From Candidatus Poribacteria bacterium (GTDB lineage: Bacteria; Poribacteria; WGA-4E; UBA9662), in assembly GCA_002699335.1 (NCBI GenBank), contig PACG01000210.1:39358-63004 (forward strand): DNA of 23,647 nt. Direction: 5' to 3'. This document shows positions 1 to 7,864 of the stretch, piece by piece. Every line of letters begins with the position of its first letter. The first letter of the stretch is position 1. A program made the translations under genes and the position numbers. Under the pieces are notes generated by a model that searched no databases, was not told the DNA's origin, and worked only from the letters and a program-made list of their open reading frames with translations.

Positions 1-906
1 TTTTGCCTGGTAGCTTTATGCTGTTCAACTTCCGGCTGTCTTGCTACTACGCCATCCAAAGTCGGAACCAGAAATAAACCGTTACAAAAATCGGGCGCAC
101 TAGAAAAGAATGAAGTTTGGGCAGGAGTCGTCCAAATCACTGGAGATGTTGTGGTTCCGGTAGGTGTCACTTTGACTATTAGACCCGGTACGGTTATCGG
201 TTTTGATCCGCTGGTAGGCACTCACCGATTGGTTATTCAAGGGGCTTTTTATGCGGAGGGGAATGCGGAGCGGATGATTGTGCTTGGCTCGCTCGGAACA
301 GAGGTTGAATCAGAAGTGCCAAAGGCGGGTGACTGGGCTGGAATTCAGATCATGTCAACCAGCCCAAATTCTCGTCTAGCCTCTTGTCGAATCCAACATG
401 CGACGATCGCTATTACATGTCAAGCCAATTCTGTTCACGTTGAGCGTTGTTTTATCGTTGAAAATGAGGTCGGCATTTTGTGCGATGATACGTCGCCCTT
501 TATTACTCAAAATGAACTCAATAAAAATGGAACCGCAATTCGGTGTGACCAGACAGCCGAAAGTGAAATCTCTTATAATACGATTCAGGCCAATGAATAC
601 GGTATTGTTTGTAACGATGATGCTCGACCTAAAATTCATCACAATCAAATCTCGACCAATTATCAGGACGGCATTGTCTGTTACGCCTCTGCCGAACCAG
701 AAGTCGCTTCTAACAACATCACTATGAATAGTGGTTGGGCGGTTTATGAAGGTGGACGGCTACTAGATAATTTCATTCGGGGCAATAAACAAGCAACAAC
801 TGTTGAGCAGGGCAAAAGTCGAAACAGCGAGCAGTTCTACGGTGTAGATGAGGTGTTAGATTCACGTGTCAATCCGGTGGTAGATGCGGGGGTCCAACCC
901 GAATGA
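1..906 (+). CDS. Right-handed parallel beta-helix repeat protein, probable lipoprotein (5' partial)
   Basis: The reading frame is open from the first base, so the true start lies upstream of the window. The first visible residues form a hydrophobic segment with Cys (FCLVALCC, then TSGC), consistent with the end of a lipoprotein signal peptide. VWAGVVQITGDVVV and VTLTIRPGTVI are typical entry strands of extracellular beta-helix proteins. From about base 390 to 740 the protein has PbH1/NosD-like coils of 21-23 residues of the type GI-x-C-x-D...I-x-x-N-x-I-x-x-N. Five coils place a Cys at the same register. Such proteins usually bind or process polysaccharide or act as surface adhesins, but no catalytic residues can be assigned. 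The stop lies 58 bp before the next gene on the same strand, so co-transcription is plausible. A GTG at 151 could be taken as a start, but it lies inside the fold. Confidence 0.8.
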   Translation, partial: FCLVALCCSTSGCLATTPSKVGTRNKPLQKSGALEKNEVWAGVVQITGDVVVPVGVTLTIRPGTVIGFDPLVGTHRLVIQGAFYAEGNAERMIVLGSLGTEVESEVPKAGDWAGIQIMSTSPNSRLASCRIQHATIAITCQANSVHVERCFIVENEVGILCDDTSPFITQNELNKNGTAIRCDQTAESEISYNTIQANEYGIVCNDDARPKIHHNQISTNYQDGIVCYASAEPEVASNNITMNSGWAVYEGGRLLDNFIRGNKQATTVEQGKSRNSEQFYGVDEVLDSRVNPVVDAGVQPE

Positions 907-964
907 GATCTTGCGTTAGGAATGGGTGTATTATCTCTGGTTCGCAATATTTTTGGAACATTAG

Positions 965-2593
965 ATGAAACACATCTCGATGTTGCACGTTTTTTGTATA
1001 GGCTCATTGACAGTAGGATGGAGCCTAGGAGCTTCGAGCGAAATCACAGCTGAAACTGGTACTTTATGGTGGCTGGTCGCTAATGTCGACGATGATTCGG
1101 TGTTCGACAAACACCTTGCTACGATTGAAGATTCCGTTGGAGATGATCAAACCTCGCAGTTTCATCATCTTACCGGTGCAACCTGCCAGGCAATTAATCT
1201 ACAAAAAGTAATTACTCGGATCAAGCGTCAGGCAGCAACCGAAGACACTTTAGTTTTCCTGTTTCGAAGCCAGATAACCAAACCAAGTGACAGCAACCAG
1301 ATCTACTTTTCTGTTGCGGACGACCGGCTGATCAGCAGTTACCAAATCAATCAATGGTTGAAGGGGATCAATTCCATCGTCTTACTAGACTGCTTCACGA
1401 CTGATGCTAACCTAGACACCTTTTACGCTAACCGCCAGTTATTGGGAGCCGCAGCCATTGTTTCTATCTTCGGTCAGTCTTTAGCTGAAACTCCGAACCT
1501 AAATTTGGTTTCCCGGTTGGCTTCAATCCTTTCTGGCCCTTTCGACGGATCGCCCAAAGTAGATCTGAATGATAACCGTCAGTTGACGCTACATGAAGTC
1601 TACGATGCGCTGGTATCAGACTTTTCGCATCCGGGAATCTTCGTCCCCACGGGAGATCTGGAAATCGTGTTGATGAAATTGCCGGCAATGATCAAAATTT
1701 GGGGACAACCAGACGAAGTATCTATTTTTGTCAATGGGCGGGAAATCGGTACTACGGAACTTCGGTTCACTGAAGATCTGCACCGACTAACAGGTGACGT
1801 CGAACTGCGGAAAGCGGGATATAATCTTCAGCAGTTGCCTCTGAATGCGATTTCGACACAGTTAGGCCAACAGAACTCGATCACCTATCGTTTAGAGCCC
1901 ATTTTGGTGCAAGGCCAAATTTCTTGGCCTGAGGCGGGGCCGACAAAACCGGTTGTAGATTCGGTTGTGGTTGAGATTCTGGGTACTCCCTATCAGCAAA
2001 CCTTGTCAGCTGTCAGTCAATACGCCTTCAATCGATGGGATCAAGGGTTGCTAGAAACTGACAGACCTTACACCTTGGTAGCAACAAGCAACCAGCGCTA
2101 CTACGCAGAAGCTAATTTCGTTTATGGTGGTTTCGAACCTATTCGAGTGGATCTCAAGTTGAAACAAAAAACTTGGTTTCAGATAGCCCAGACACAGTAT
2201 GACTTAGCACTGTACGAAGATGCAATTCAGGCCTTTCAAAACGGTATCGAAGATAGCCTGGAATTTCCTGCTCTTTCTCGGCCGTTTACCAAAATGCTCT
2301 ATGATTCATTTGTGAAAACACTGAATCAAGTGGACGTACCGGCCACGTATCTAGCAACAATGGCGGAGCTGGCCGGGAGACAAAAACTACCGACCGTTGC
2401 CAAAGCTTACTGGCGAAAAACGCTTAATAAAGCTGAGAACGGAAGTCCAATTCACAAGTTGGCAAAACAGAAACTGAGAGCCTTTTATTTGATTTATTAC
2501 TATATGATTGCAGGTGTTACCCTCACATTCTTACTCATCATTGGGAGGATCATTTGCCGCCGAAAGGGAAATAAAGGAAAAATTCATGTTTAA
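965..2593 (+). CDS. Degenerate caspase-like (peptidase C14 fold) protein with PEGA-type and TPR-like regions and C-terminal membrane anchor
   Basis: The 542-residue protein has a signal-peptide-like N-terminus (residues 1-23), a caspase-like region (about 32-235), a PEGA-like beta-sandwich (about 241-300, with VSIFVNGREIGTTEL), a second Ig/PEGA-like segment (about 313-396), a TPR-like helical region (about 403-490) and one transmembrane helix (about 512-531) followed by a basic cytoplasmic tail. DTLVFLF (94-100) and IVLLDCF (138-144) match the two strands that carry the catalytic His and Cys in caspase-like proteins. Cys143 is present, but the usual SGHG loop after the first strand reads RSQ, so the His is missing. 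It is therefore probably a binding or pseudo-enzyme module. The domains lie outside the cytoplasm, apart from the short tail. The end overlaps the next start by 8 bp, which indicates translational coupling. The fold call is from motif pattern; PEGA is fairly secure, caspase homology less so. Confidence 0.7.
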   Translation: MKHISMLHVFCIGSLTVGWSLGASSEITAETGTLWWLVANVDDDSVFDKHLATIEDSVGDDQTSQFHHLTGATCQAINLQKVITRIKRQAATEDTLVFLFRSQITKPSDSNQIYFSVADDRLISSYQINQWLKGINSIVLLDCFTTDANLDTFYANRQLLGAAAIVSIFGQSLAETPNLNLVSRLASILSGPFDGSPKVDLNDNRQLTLHEVYDALVSDFSHPGIFVPTGDLEIVLMKLPAMIKIWGQPDEVSIFVNGREIGTTELRFTEDLHRLTGDVELRKAGYNLQQLPLNAISTQLGQQNSITYRLEPILVQGQISWPEAGPTKPVVDSVVVEILGTPYQQTLSAVSQYAFNRWDQGLLETDRPYTLVATSNQRYYAEANFVYGGFEPIRVDLKLKQKTWFQIAQTQYDLALYEDAIQAFQNGIEDSLEFPALSRPFTKMLYDSFVKTLNQVDVPATYLATMAELAGRQKLPTVAKAYWRKTLNKAENGSPIHKLAKQKLRAFYLIYYYMIAGVTLTFLLIIGRIICRRKGNKGKIHV

Positions 2594-3590
2594 GATTCTG
2601 GGAAGCCAGCAATACAGAGGGATGCTGACTGAACAGAGTCAGCTACAGGATCGTTGCCAGGAGCTAGAAGAGCAAGTTAAAATTTTGACTGACGAAAAAG
2701 ATCAGTTGTCGCAGGCCACCAAGGAACAGAAACAAGAGCTAGAAGAACGTTCAATTGACCTGACCCAATTGTCTGAGAACTACAAGTTACTGGAAGCGCA
2801 ACTTCAAGAAATAAAAGATCAAGCTGAACTGGGTATTGAGAATGTGATTGACGAGACAATTAAGCAAATTGGCCTTAGTCGGTCACAAATCGACAAATTA
2901 CAAGCCGATCGAGCAGACCTAATTCAGCTTTATATCGACAAACTGTATTCGCTTGCTCGTCACTTTGCGGTTTCAAGCCGTGGAATGGACAATAACCGGG
3001 GATTATTCTTAGTTCTAGCCGATTACCGAAATATGTCAGGGGTTAGTTTCTCCGAATTTCACGATGGACAAGTTGAGCATCTAGATCAAGGTAAATATAA
3101 AGGCATCGACCAACTTCCGCATATTTTTTCAACTAAAGTGCAAGATGTGCTCTCCTTTATGGGAGAGAGAACTATTTTACGGGACGAAGCAGGTAAAGTG
3201 ACAGGACATGAAGAACGTGACGGGGCCTTACTAATAGATCTACAGGGAATTAGCTTTCGGACTTGTATGATGGTTGAGGGTGTTCGCACCTATCGAGTCT
3301 ATGATAAAGTTGAACAACTAGTTAAGGGAAGTGCCCGTCACAACGCCGCCCTCTATGCCTCCTCCCTAGAGGAAGTCATGGCGGCTATAGTAGTTAGTGA
3401 AGAAAACAGTGAAGTGACTCTCTTTATTGACGGCCACTTTGCTAAAAGCTTCGACCCCATTGCCAACACTGAAACAACACGTGATGAAGACGGGAACTTT
3501 GTACAAGCAGAAAGCGATACCAAAGCGATTGAAGCTGTCGAACTGGAAACCGAGATTATTGTCGAAGAGGAGGACTACGTTACTGCCTAA
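2586..3590 (+). CDS. Coiled-coil protein with DisA_N/DAC (diadenylate cyclase-type) domain
   Basis: I place the start at the ATG at 2586, which overlaps the upstream stop by 8 bp and has an AAGGAA-like ribosome site just before it; the open frame extends further upstream but inside the previous gene. The 334-residue protein begins with a charged coiled coil (about 15-90). It then has a DAC-like domain (about 105-285): a strand GLFLVLAD, the DGA motif (212-214), GSARHNAAL (248-256) and the strand IVVSEENSEVTLFIDG, which aligns well with the IVVSEETG-ISL signature of DisA/CdaA. In active cyclases the second motif is RHR; here it is RHN (251-253), with a one-residue shift after the glycine, so c-di-AMP synthesis is possible but not assured. 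An acidic tail follows. No DNA-binding HhH domain (DisA) or CdaA-type transmembrane helices are present, so it is likely soluble. Coupling to the membrane protein upstream suggests a shared signalling function. Confidence 0.8.
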   Translation: MFKILGSQQYRGMLTEQSQLQDRCQELEEQVKILTDEKDQLSQATKEQKQELEERSIDLTQLSENYKLLEAQLQEIKDQAELGIENVIDETIKQIGLSRSQIDKLQADRADLIQLYIDKLYSLARHFAVSSRGMDNNRGLFLVLADYRNMSGVSFSEFHDGQVEHLDQGKYKGIDQLPHIFSTKVQDVLSFMGERTILRDEAGKVTGHEERDGALLIDLQGISFRTCMMVEGVRTYRVYDKVEQLVKGSARHNAALYASSLEEVMAAIVVSEENSEVTLFIDGHFAKSFDPIANTETTRDEDGNFVQAESDTKAIEAVELETEIIVEEEDYVTA

Positions 3591-4551
3591 CTTAGTTCTT
3601 TGATTCATTAAACGCCTTAGTCAATTGATCGAATCTCTTACCTTCGATCCTCCCCGTCGAAATTCAGACATTTTAGATCTGCACCTTTCTAAATCAGAAA
3701 GATCTTGTCCGAGCATTAGCCGCAAGGCCAAGTTGGCCAAATCTCAACTCTTGCCTAAACCCCCTGAATTACCCCCAGTTTTTTCTACAGATAGATTTTG
3801 ACTAGGGTTGTTAAGCCATGGTAGTGAGAAACGCCTACTATAACTCAATGGTGCCACATCGGTGGAAACACCGACAAACTAAAATTCCAGGGTAATTTAA
3901 AGCCAATCCAGCATTTGGAGAAGCGCTCTCTTATCACCCAGATCAAGGGCTTCCACTGTTGAGTTCCGTTGAATAGGGCTGGCCAGCGATAAGCCGACTT
4001 CTCACATTGCAACATTAGCAATCCATAAGTTTAGACCTAACATCAAGCATCAGATTTTCAGACGGCTCAGCTCAATTATCTTCAGTAGCTAACGCTTTTT
4101 CTTGCCTCGTGAGAGTGCATATTCCATCCTAGTGTTCGTTATAAATCTGAAGCCAATGGGGGGGAATGCAATTATATACGCATTTGTTAAAGCGACTGTG
4201 CTTCTTTTCCTGCCATTCCCTTCTTGCCTCAATGGGTAGGCTGATAATTTAGTACTTTGGTGGCATGTGATGATTATAAATCTCAGCTATTGCCCCTGTT
4301 GGCTTTTTTGCTTTGCCATGGATTCAACTCGTGTACAGGGTAATCAGATGGGTATCAATTTCCCAGCTGGTATTCTTTTCCTACCTCCAACTGATTTCTT
4401 CTTTTCCAATCTAACACTCCCAAAAACTCACATGAAAAACAACTCCCACCGACCCAGGCGATCCACCCTTTTGTCGTCAGTGGTTGGCAGTTTCACTGGC
4501 TGGGTTTCACACTAGTTGTGGTCAGTTGGAGGTTGTATCGTTGGCTAATCG
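3591..4551. other. Long stretch without an intact gene
   Basis: About 960 bp in which I find no convincing intact coding region on either strand. The open frames on the plus strand near 4267-4515 and 4484-4765 have unusual composition and partly run antisense to the flagellin remnant. On the minus strand there are short protein-like traces at about 3897-4127 and 4280-4430 broken by stops, consistent with decayed genes. A run of seven G lies near 4158-4164. No tRNA, hairpin terminator with a T-run, or repeat array was seen. Confidence 0.6.
3897..4127 (-). pseudogene. Possible decayed small gene (coding trace only)
   Basis: Reading the minus strand, short segments in neighbouring frames look protein-like: NLMLDVRSKLMD, then NVRSRLIAGQPYSTEL, then VEALDLGDKRALLQMLDWL ending at a TAA (3897-3899). 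They are separated by stops and at least one frame change. The middle piece resembles the R-x-x-I-x-x-G-x-Y pattern of FlgM anti-sigma factors, which would fit a position downstream of a flagellin remnant, but the match is short and the frame breaks make it uncertain. It may be chance. Confidence 0.22.
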
Positions 4552-5115
4552 CTATTTCAGTAGTGATAGTATGTTCTGTGATATTTGGTCGGCAACCGTA
4601 CCTGACTGGGTCAGTATTTGCGTGTGGGCTAGGTTACTGGCTTCAAAGGCGAAGTCAGCGCCACGGATAGTGGATAGAGAAGATTCAGTGTGCTGGATAG
4701 ATAACAACAGGTTAGGGGTGGCAAAACCTAATCGGTTCTGCACAGTGTCTAAGTTGGAGCGTTAGTCGGTGGCCACATCCAGCGAGTTGATGGTAGTTTG
4801 AGCATCGCTTAAGGTCTCCACATTGGTATCAGCTAATCAAAGGTTTAACCTTTCATTGGCGAAACTGCAACTCGAATACACTTTAGAACTTGTGGAAACT
4901 ATTGATTGATAAAAACAATTGCTTTTGCCTTTGGATATGAGCCGTCTGGAGGTCGGCGGCTAAGCAGGAGTGCTAACTGTTTTTGAAAGATAGATCCCAG
5001 CAATTCCAAATCGGTAAAATAGACTTCCATCTACACCACTGAACTGAGTATCAACCAAACTAACTCTGCAAACCTCTTATCAGTATCCAAGAGGTCTGTC
5101 CCTGAGAAATAGGAG
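4552..5115 (-). pseudogene. fliC: Flagellin remnant (central and C-terminal part), multiply disrupted
   Basis: The minus strand encodes an unmistakable flagellin C-terminus ending at a TAG (4552-4554): QNRLGF, then ADFAFEASNL, QILTQSGT and a final LSLLK, matching the D0/D1 helix of flagellins (QNRL...DADFA-E...QILxQAG...LSLL). Upstream in the same frame are LADTNVETL and AQTTINSLDVATD, broken by TAA (4762-4764) and TGA (4837-4839). Further upstream, in another frame, VDTQFSGVDGS (from 5055) matches the flagellin TQFNG-LLDGS element, preceded in a third frame by DTDKRFAEL. The N-terminal D0/D1 region is absent because the NHL gene begins to occupy the DNA at 5125. With at least two stops, at least one frameshift and a lost N-terminus, no flagellin can be made. 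The plus-strand open frames here are antisense shadows. Confidence 0.85.
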
Positions 5116-5124
5116 ATATTTTCT

Positions 5125-6093
5125 TCACGATGTTGACTCGGTTTTAACCAGTTTACGAAAACTTCGCACCCCAGCTCTGGGTGGGTCGAACATGCGTCCG
5201 TAGGCACTCCACGCCACCTCTCCTACATAGAGATCACCGTATGAATCGACGGCAATGCCATGCGGGGATGTAAACTGTCCGGGTTTCTCACCAGCTAATA
5301 CGTCACCTAGACGAGACAGACAATCACCCTCCAGGTTATGGATACTCACGCAGGCTCCCAAATTCGGATCGCCCTCATTCACATCGAGATGAGTCGGTAA
5401 TTGACCGATGTAGACAATGTCATTTTCAATGTGCAGTCCACATGGCCGGTGAAGATTGTTCCACTGAGTAAGATAAGTGCCCTGACTGTCAAAGATTTGG
5501 ATACGATGATTCTCCCGGTCAGCGACGTAAACCTTGCCTGTACTATCGGTACATATACTATGCGGAAAGTTGAAGGTTCCCACGTCTGTACCATAATCTC
5601 CCCAGGAAAAGAGATACCGCCCATCAGGTGAGTATTTATGTATCTTGGCATTACCATACCCATCAGAGATATAAAGCTCGGTTGTTTCCGGTTCCACCGC
5701 CACCTTCGTCGGTCGGTTAAACGGACGACCGCTCCGCCGTGGTGTTCCTTGATCACGTGTGCCGATGCTCGTGAGCAACTCCCCATCCAAGCTAAATTTA
5801 CCAATCCAATGGCCGTCATCGTCGACGCAATAAAGCACTTCACCATGTTCCTGATCCAAGGTGAGTGTCAGGCCGTGAGGACGAGTGAATAGGCCTCCTC
5901 CCCAGGAGGTGACGAAACTACCATCCCGCTCCAAGACGACGATAGGATGGCTGCCCCGATTGAAGACATAAACTCGATTCTGCGAGTCGACAACAACATC
6001 AACCGCGTCTATAAAATGCCAACCGTTGGGCAGTTGTGCCCAGTCAGCGATTTCTTCATAAGTATACGCTCCGCTACCAAGTTTAACCGTCAT
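5125..6093 (-). CDS. NHL-repeat six-bladed beta-propeller protein (PAL-like)
   Basis: The 322-residue protein has no signal peptide and is built of NHL blades: VDVVVDSQNRVYVFNRG (31-47), HGLTLTLDQ with YCVDDDGHWIGKF (74-100), KVAVEPETTELYISDGYGNAKIHKYSPDG (130-158), HSICTDSTGKVYVADRENHRIQIFDSQG (178-205), a less regular fifth blade, and HGIAVDSYGDLYVGEV (278-293). The pattern is that of the NHL proteins related to peptidyl-alpha-hydroxyglycine alpha-amidating lyase, a family often annotated that way in marine bacteria but usually without shown activity. A good ribosome site (GGGAG) precedes the ATG at 6093. It lies 77 bp downstream of the small monooxygenase-fold gene and is probably co-transcribed with it, unless the hairpin between them terminates transcription. 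It may act on or bind a small metabolite; the substrate cannot be inferred. Confidence 0.85.
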   Translation of the reverse strand: MTVKLGSGAYTYEEIADWAQLPNGWHFIDAVDVVVDSQNRVYVFNRGSHPIVVLERDGSFVTSWGGGLFTRPHGLTLTLDQEHGEVLYCVDDDGHWIGKFSLDGELLTSIGTRDQGTPRRSGRPFNRPTKVAVEPETTELYISDGYGNAKIHKYSPDGRYLFSWGDYGTDVGTFNFPHSICTDSTGKVYVADRENHRIQIFDSQGTYLTQWNNLHRPCGLHIENDIVYIGQLPTHLDVNEGDPNLGACVSIHNLEGDCLSRLGDVLAGEKPGQFTSPHGIAVDSYGDLYVGEVAWSAYGRMFDPPRAGVRSFRKLVKTESTS

Positions 6094-6148
6094 TTCGATA
6101 TTTCTCCCAAGATTTCACGTTATAGATCAGTCGGATGATTCGATCGAA

Positions 6149-6168
6149 ACTGCGGCAGTAACCGCAGT
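6149..6168 (-). terminator. Hairpin just after the ABM-domain gene
   Basis: A perfect 7-bp stem (ACTGCGG / CCGCAGT) with a 6-base loop starts 2 bp after the stop codon of the 6171-6485 gene on the minus strand. Only a short T stretch (TTT) follows, so it may be a weak terminator or an mRNA-stabilising hairpin that lowers expression of the downstream NHL gene. On the plus strand it would be equally stable. Confidence 0.45.
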
Positions 6169-6170
6169 CA

Positions 6171-6485
6171 CTACCACTCGTTATCCGGAGGCCAGATGTT
6201 GAAACTACCGGCGCCAGCACCTTTGGGCCCTTCATCAAACCAGTCTTTGACCGTATCTCGCCACTTGATGAAATGGGGGGTTTGCAGATGGGCTTTGAAA
6301 GCGGCCTCATCCACGTAAATCTCGTAGAGCCAGATCCGGTTAGCATCTGCACCATCTTGAATGACATCGAATCTCAGGCAACCCGGTTCATTGTTCACCG
6401 ACCCTTTGGCATCTTCCAGCATAGCCTCAATGAATGACTCGCTGTGTCCTTCCTTAATTTGGATTGGCGCGACTATAATGTACAT
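6171..6485 (-). CDS. Antibiotic biosynthesis monooxygenase (ABM) fold protein, YgiN/LsrG-like
   Basis: A complete 104-residue protein of the size expected for the ABM ferredoxin-like dimer family. It starts with the typical first strand MYIIVAPIQIKEGHSESF, followed by the helix, NEPGCLRFDV, the strand NRIWLYEIYVDEAAFKAHL and HFIKWRDTV, which is the usual YgiN-type order. A strong ribosome site (GGGGGAG) precedes the ATG at 6485. Relatives include quinol monooxygenases, heme-degrading enzymes and LsrG; the exact reaction cannot be chosen. The C-terminus (PPDNEW) is short and polar. It is the first gene of the small minus-strand unit with the NHL protein, a pairing that would suit small-molecule catabolism. 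Confidence 0.87.
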   Translation of the reverse strand: MYIIVAPIQIKEGHSESFIEAMLEDAKGSVNNEPGCLRFDVIQDGADANRIWLYEIYVDEAAFKAHLQTPHFIKWRDTVKDWFDEGPKGAGAGSFNIWPPDNEW

Positions 6486-7017
6486 GCTTTCTCCCCCTCA
6501 CTATAAAAACGCTCTCAAAAGATGTGAAACGGCATCCTGAATTTCTGCCAGGCTGTTACCTGTTCTTTTTGCTAAGCCACGGCTTTCCGCCCGGCTGACA
6601 GAGTCATAGGGTAGCACAGATAGCAGGGGAATTCAATCGGGATCTGTTGCAAAACCAAAGCTATGACATTAGAAAATTGGGGGTTGGCATCTAGGAGAAT
6701 GGCTGGTCCTAGACATTAATCGGTTGGGAGCATACAAACGACTCGACATTATCGCGATCTAAATCTGTGGGGCGTAACTTTGCCATCCTTCGTCGAACCG
6801 CCTTGAAATCGTTGAGACCAGAGTCGCCGGTGAAATTAAGCACAGCCAACAAACAACTGATGACGGCTTGCAATGAGTGTTAGATTCTCGTCATTCTTCT
6901 TTTCCTTCAAATGCAATTCGGCCTATCAAAGGGGAGAGTAAACGTAGTAATGCTATCAACGGTATAATAGTTTCGTAATTAGAGTCTATGGAGTGCTTAG
7001 AAAGTCATCCAACAAAT
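6486..7017. other. Non-coding or decayed stretch
   Basis: No intact gene is visible. The region just upstream of 6485 must contain the promoter of the ABM/NHL unit, but no clear -35/-10 pair stands out. On the minus strand an uninterrupted frame of 57 codons (6709-6879) has protein-like composition (GLNDFKAVRRRMAKL and DLDRDNVESF), with no ATG near its beginning and flanked by stops. It may be a remnant of a gene. Confidence 0.5.
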
Positions 7018-7556
7018 TTAGAAGAGGTCCCGTAGCTCCCAAGCAGGGAAAACTTCATTAACACGGTGAGGCACGGCAGCCTCGGGAGGCTTGATGAAAC
7101 GGTGGTAAGTTTATGCAAAGTGCCCTTTGACCCATTTCAGGACAAAGATAAGTAAGGCCACTCCTTGTTTAGCTAGGTGTCGAATGCGCTAAACTTTAGT
7201 GTTGGCCTCATCGGCAGCAAGTGTCGGTGGCTGATTTCTCAGAATCACCTTTTCCTCCGACTTATACAGTGCACGGGATTCTGAAACGGAGGTGGTTTCG
7301 ACCTAGACCAGCAGAAGAAAGGTTTCCTCTTTGTAGGTTATGGACCGCATAGTCGTAAACTTAACCTTGGAGATCCGCTCTGGCCCAGAGTCGCATCCGT
7401 ATCTAGGTGGTGCGGGCGTAGTCGGGATGAAATGCGTCCCCGCCGGCGGTCGAACTGGTGCCAAACCGGCCCTAAAGCTTTAACCCGGCTCTTGTCCTCC
7501 ACCTGATGAGCCAAGTTGAATTGTTGATCTAACTCGGTTGCAATACTAGCCAACAA
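7018..7556 (-). pseudogene. Decayed gene of unknown family
   Basis: From 7479 down to the TAA at 7018-7020, one minus-strand frame reads as ordinary protein but is broken by TAG (7303-7305), TAG (7189-7191) and TAA (7111-7113). Segments include RISKVKFTTMRSITYKEETF, SESRALYKSEEKVILRNQPP, LAKQGVALLIFVLKWVKGHF and HRFIKPPEAAVPHRVNEVF. A different frame upstream (7338-7556) starts LDQQFNLAHQVEDKSRV, suggesting a frameshift between them near 7470. Conservation of frame across three stops and the hydrophilic composition argue that this was a real gene. I do not recognise the family; the seekvilrn-type segment faintly recalls LptA/OstA repeats, which is not enough for a call. Confidence 0.5.
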
Positions 7557-7591
7557 GCAAAATCAACTATCGCTATTACCGAAGGTAACCC

Positions 7592-7863
7592 TCAGGTCGC
7601 AGGAAAGGAGACGGCAGGAAGGCAATCATGTTGAGGGTTGGAACCATATACTACGGTAGCATTTAGCACGATTGGAAAGAAAACCATTACCTCATAGATG
7701 CCGATGTAGAAGGCATCCAATTCCGACGTATGCACTGGTAAAGCGTTGTCCATATTACCCAAACGATCACTCATCTCAAAACTACCGCCCGGGATCAGAA
7801 CCATTTCTGCCCGTCTTTTTCAGGTGATCTTCTGTTGAACCAAAGGATCACTGCCCTGACACA
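7592..7863 (-). pseudogene. SUMF1 (formylglycine-generating-enzyme-like) domain remnant
   Basis: The minus strand directly after the cytochrome stop reads GSDPLVQQKIT, an in-frame TGA, then KRRAEMVLIPGGSFEM, DNALPVHTSELDAFYIGIYEV. This is the start of a SUMF1 domain (MVLIPGGxFxMG...PVHxVxLDAFYIDxYEVTN), and the lead-in closely parallels that of the intact lipoprotein at 14564-15637 (QVTGKFVPATRKDAEMVLVP). After YEV the similarity is lost, and the domain core (SWxDAxAYAxW, RLPTEAEWE) is absent. The gene is therefore truncated and interrupted. It may once have formed an operon with the cytochrome gene, whose stop it adjoins. Confidence 0.75.
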
Positions 7864-7864
7864 G

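Noticed and set aside
4440..4673. A plus-strand frame reading like a ComEC membrane segment (FVVSGWQFHWLGF and hydrophobic stretches)
   Set aside because: Most of it lies antisense to the flagellin C-terminus, which matches its family far better; the hydrophobic run is a by-product of the reverse complement, and the frame lacks a start and ends in stops.
4267..4765. Plus-strand open frames of 82 and 93 codons
   Set aside because: No domain, odd composition, and the second is antisense to the flagellin remnant.
5379..5892. Open frames on both strands inside the NHL gene
   Set aside because: The NHL propeller frame is clearly the coding one; the others have no recognisable features.
7338..7556. 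72-codon minus-strand frame with LDTDATLG suggesting a transposase DDE segment
   Set aside because: The match is too short, no inverted repeats or other transposase motifs are present, and the adjacent frame reads better as part of the unknown decayed gene.
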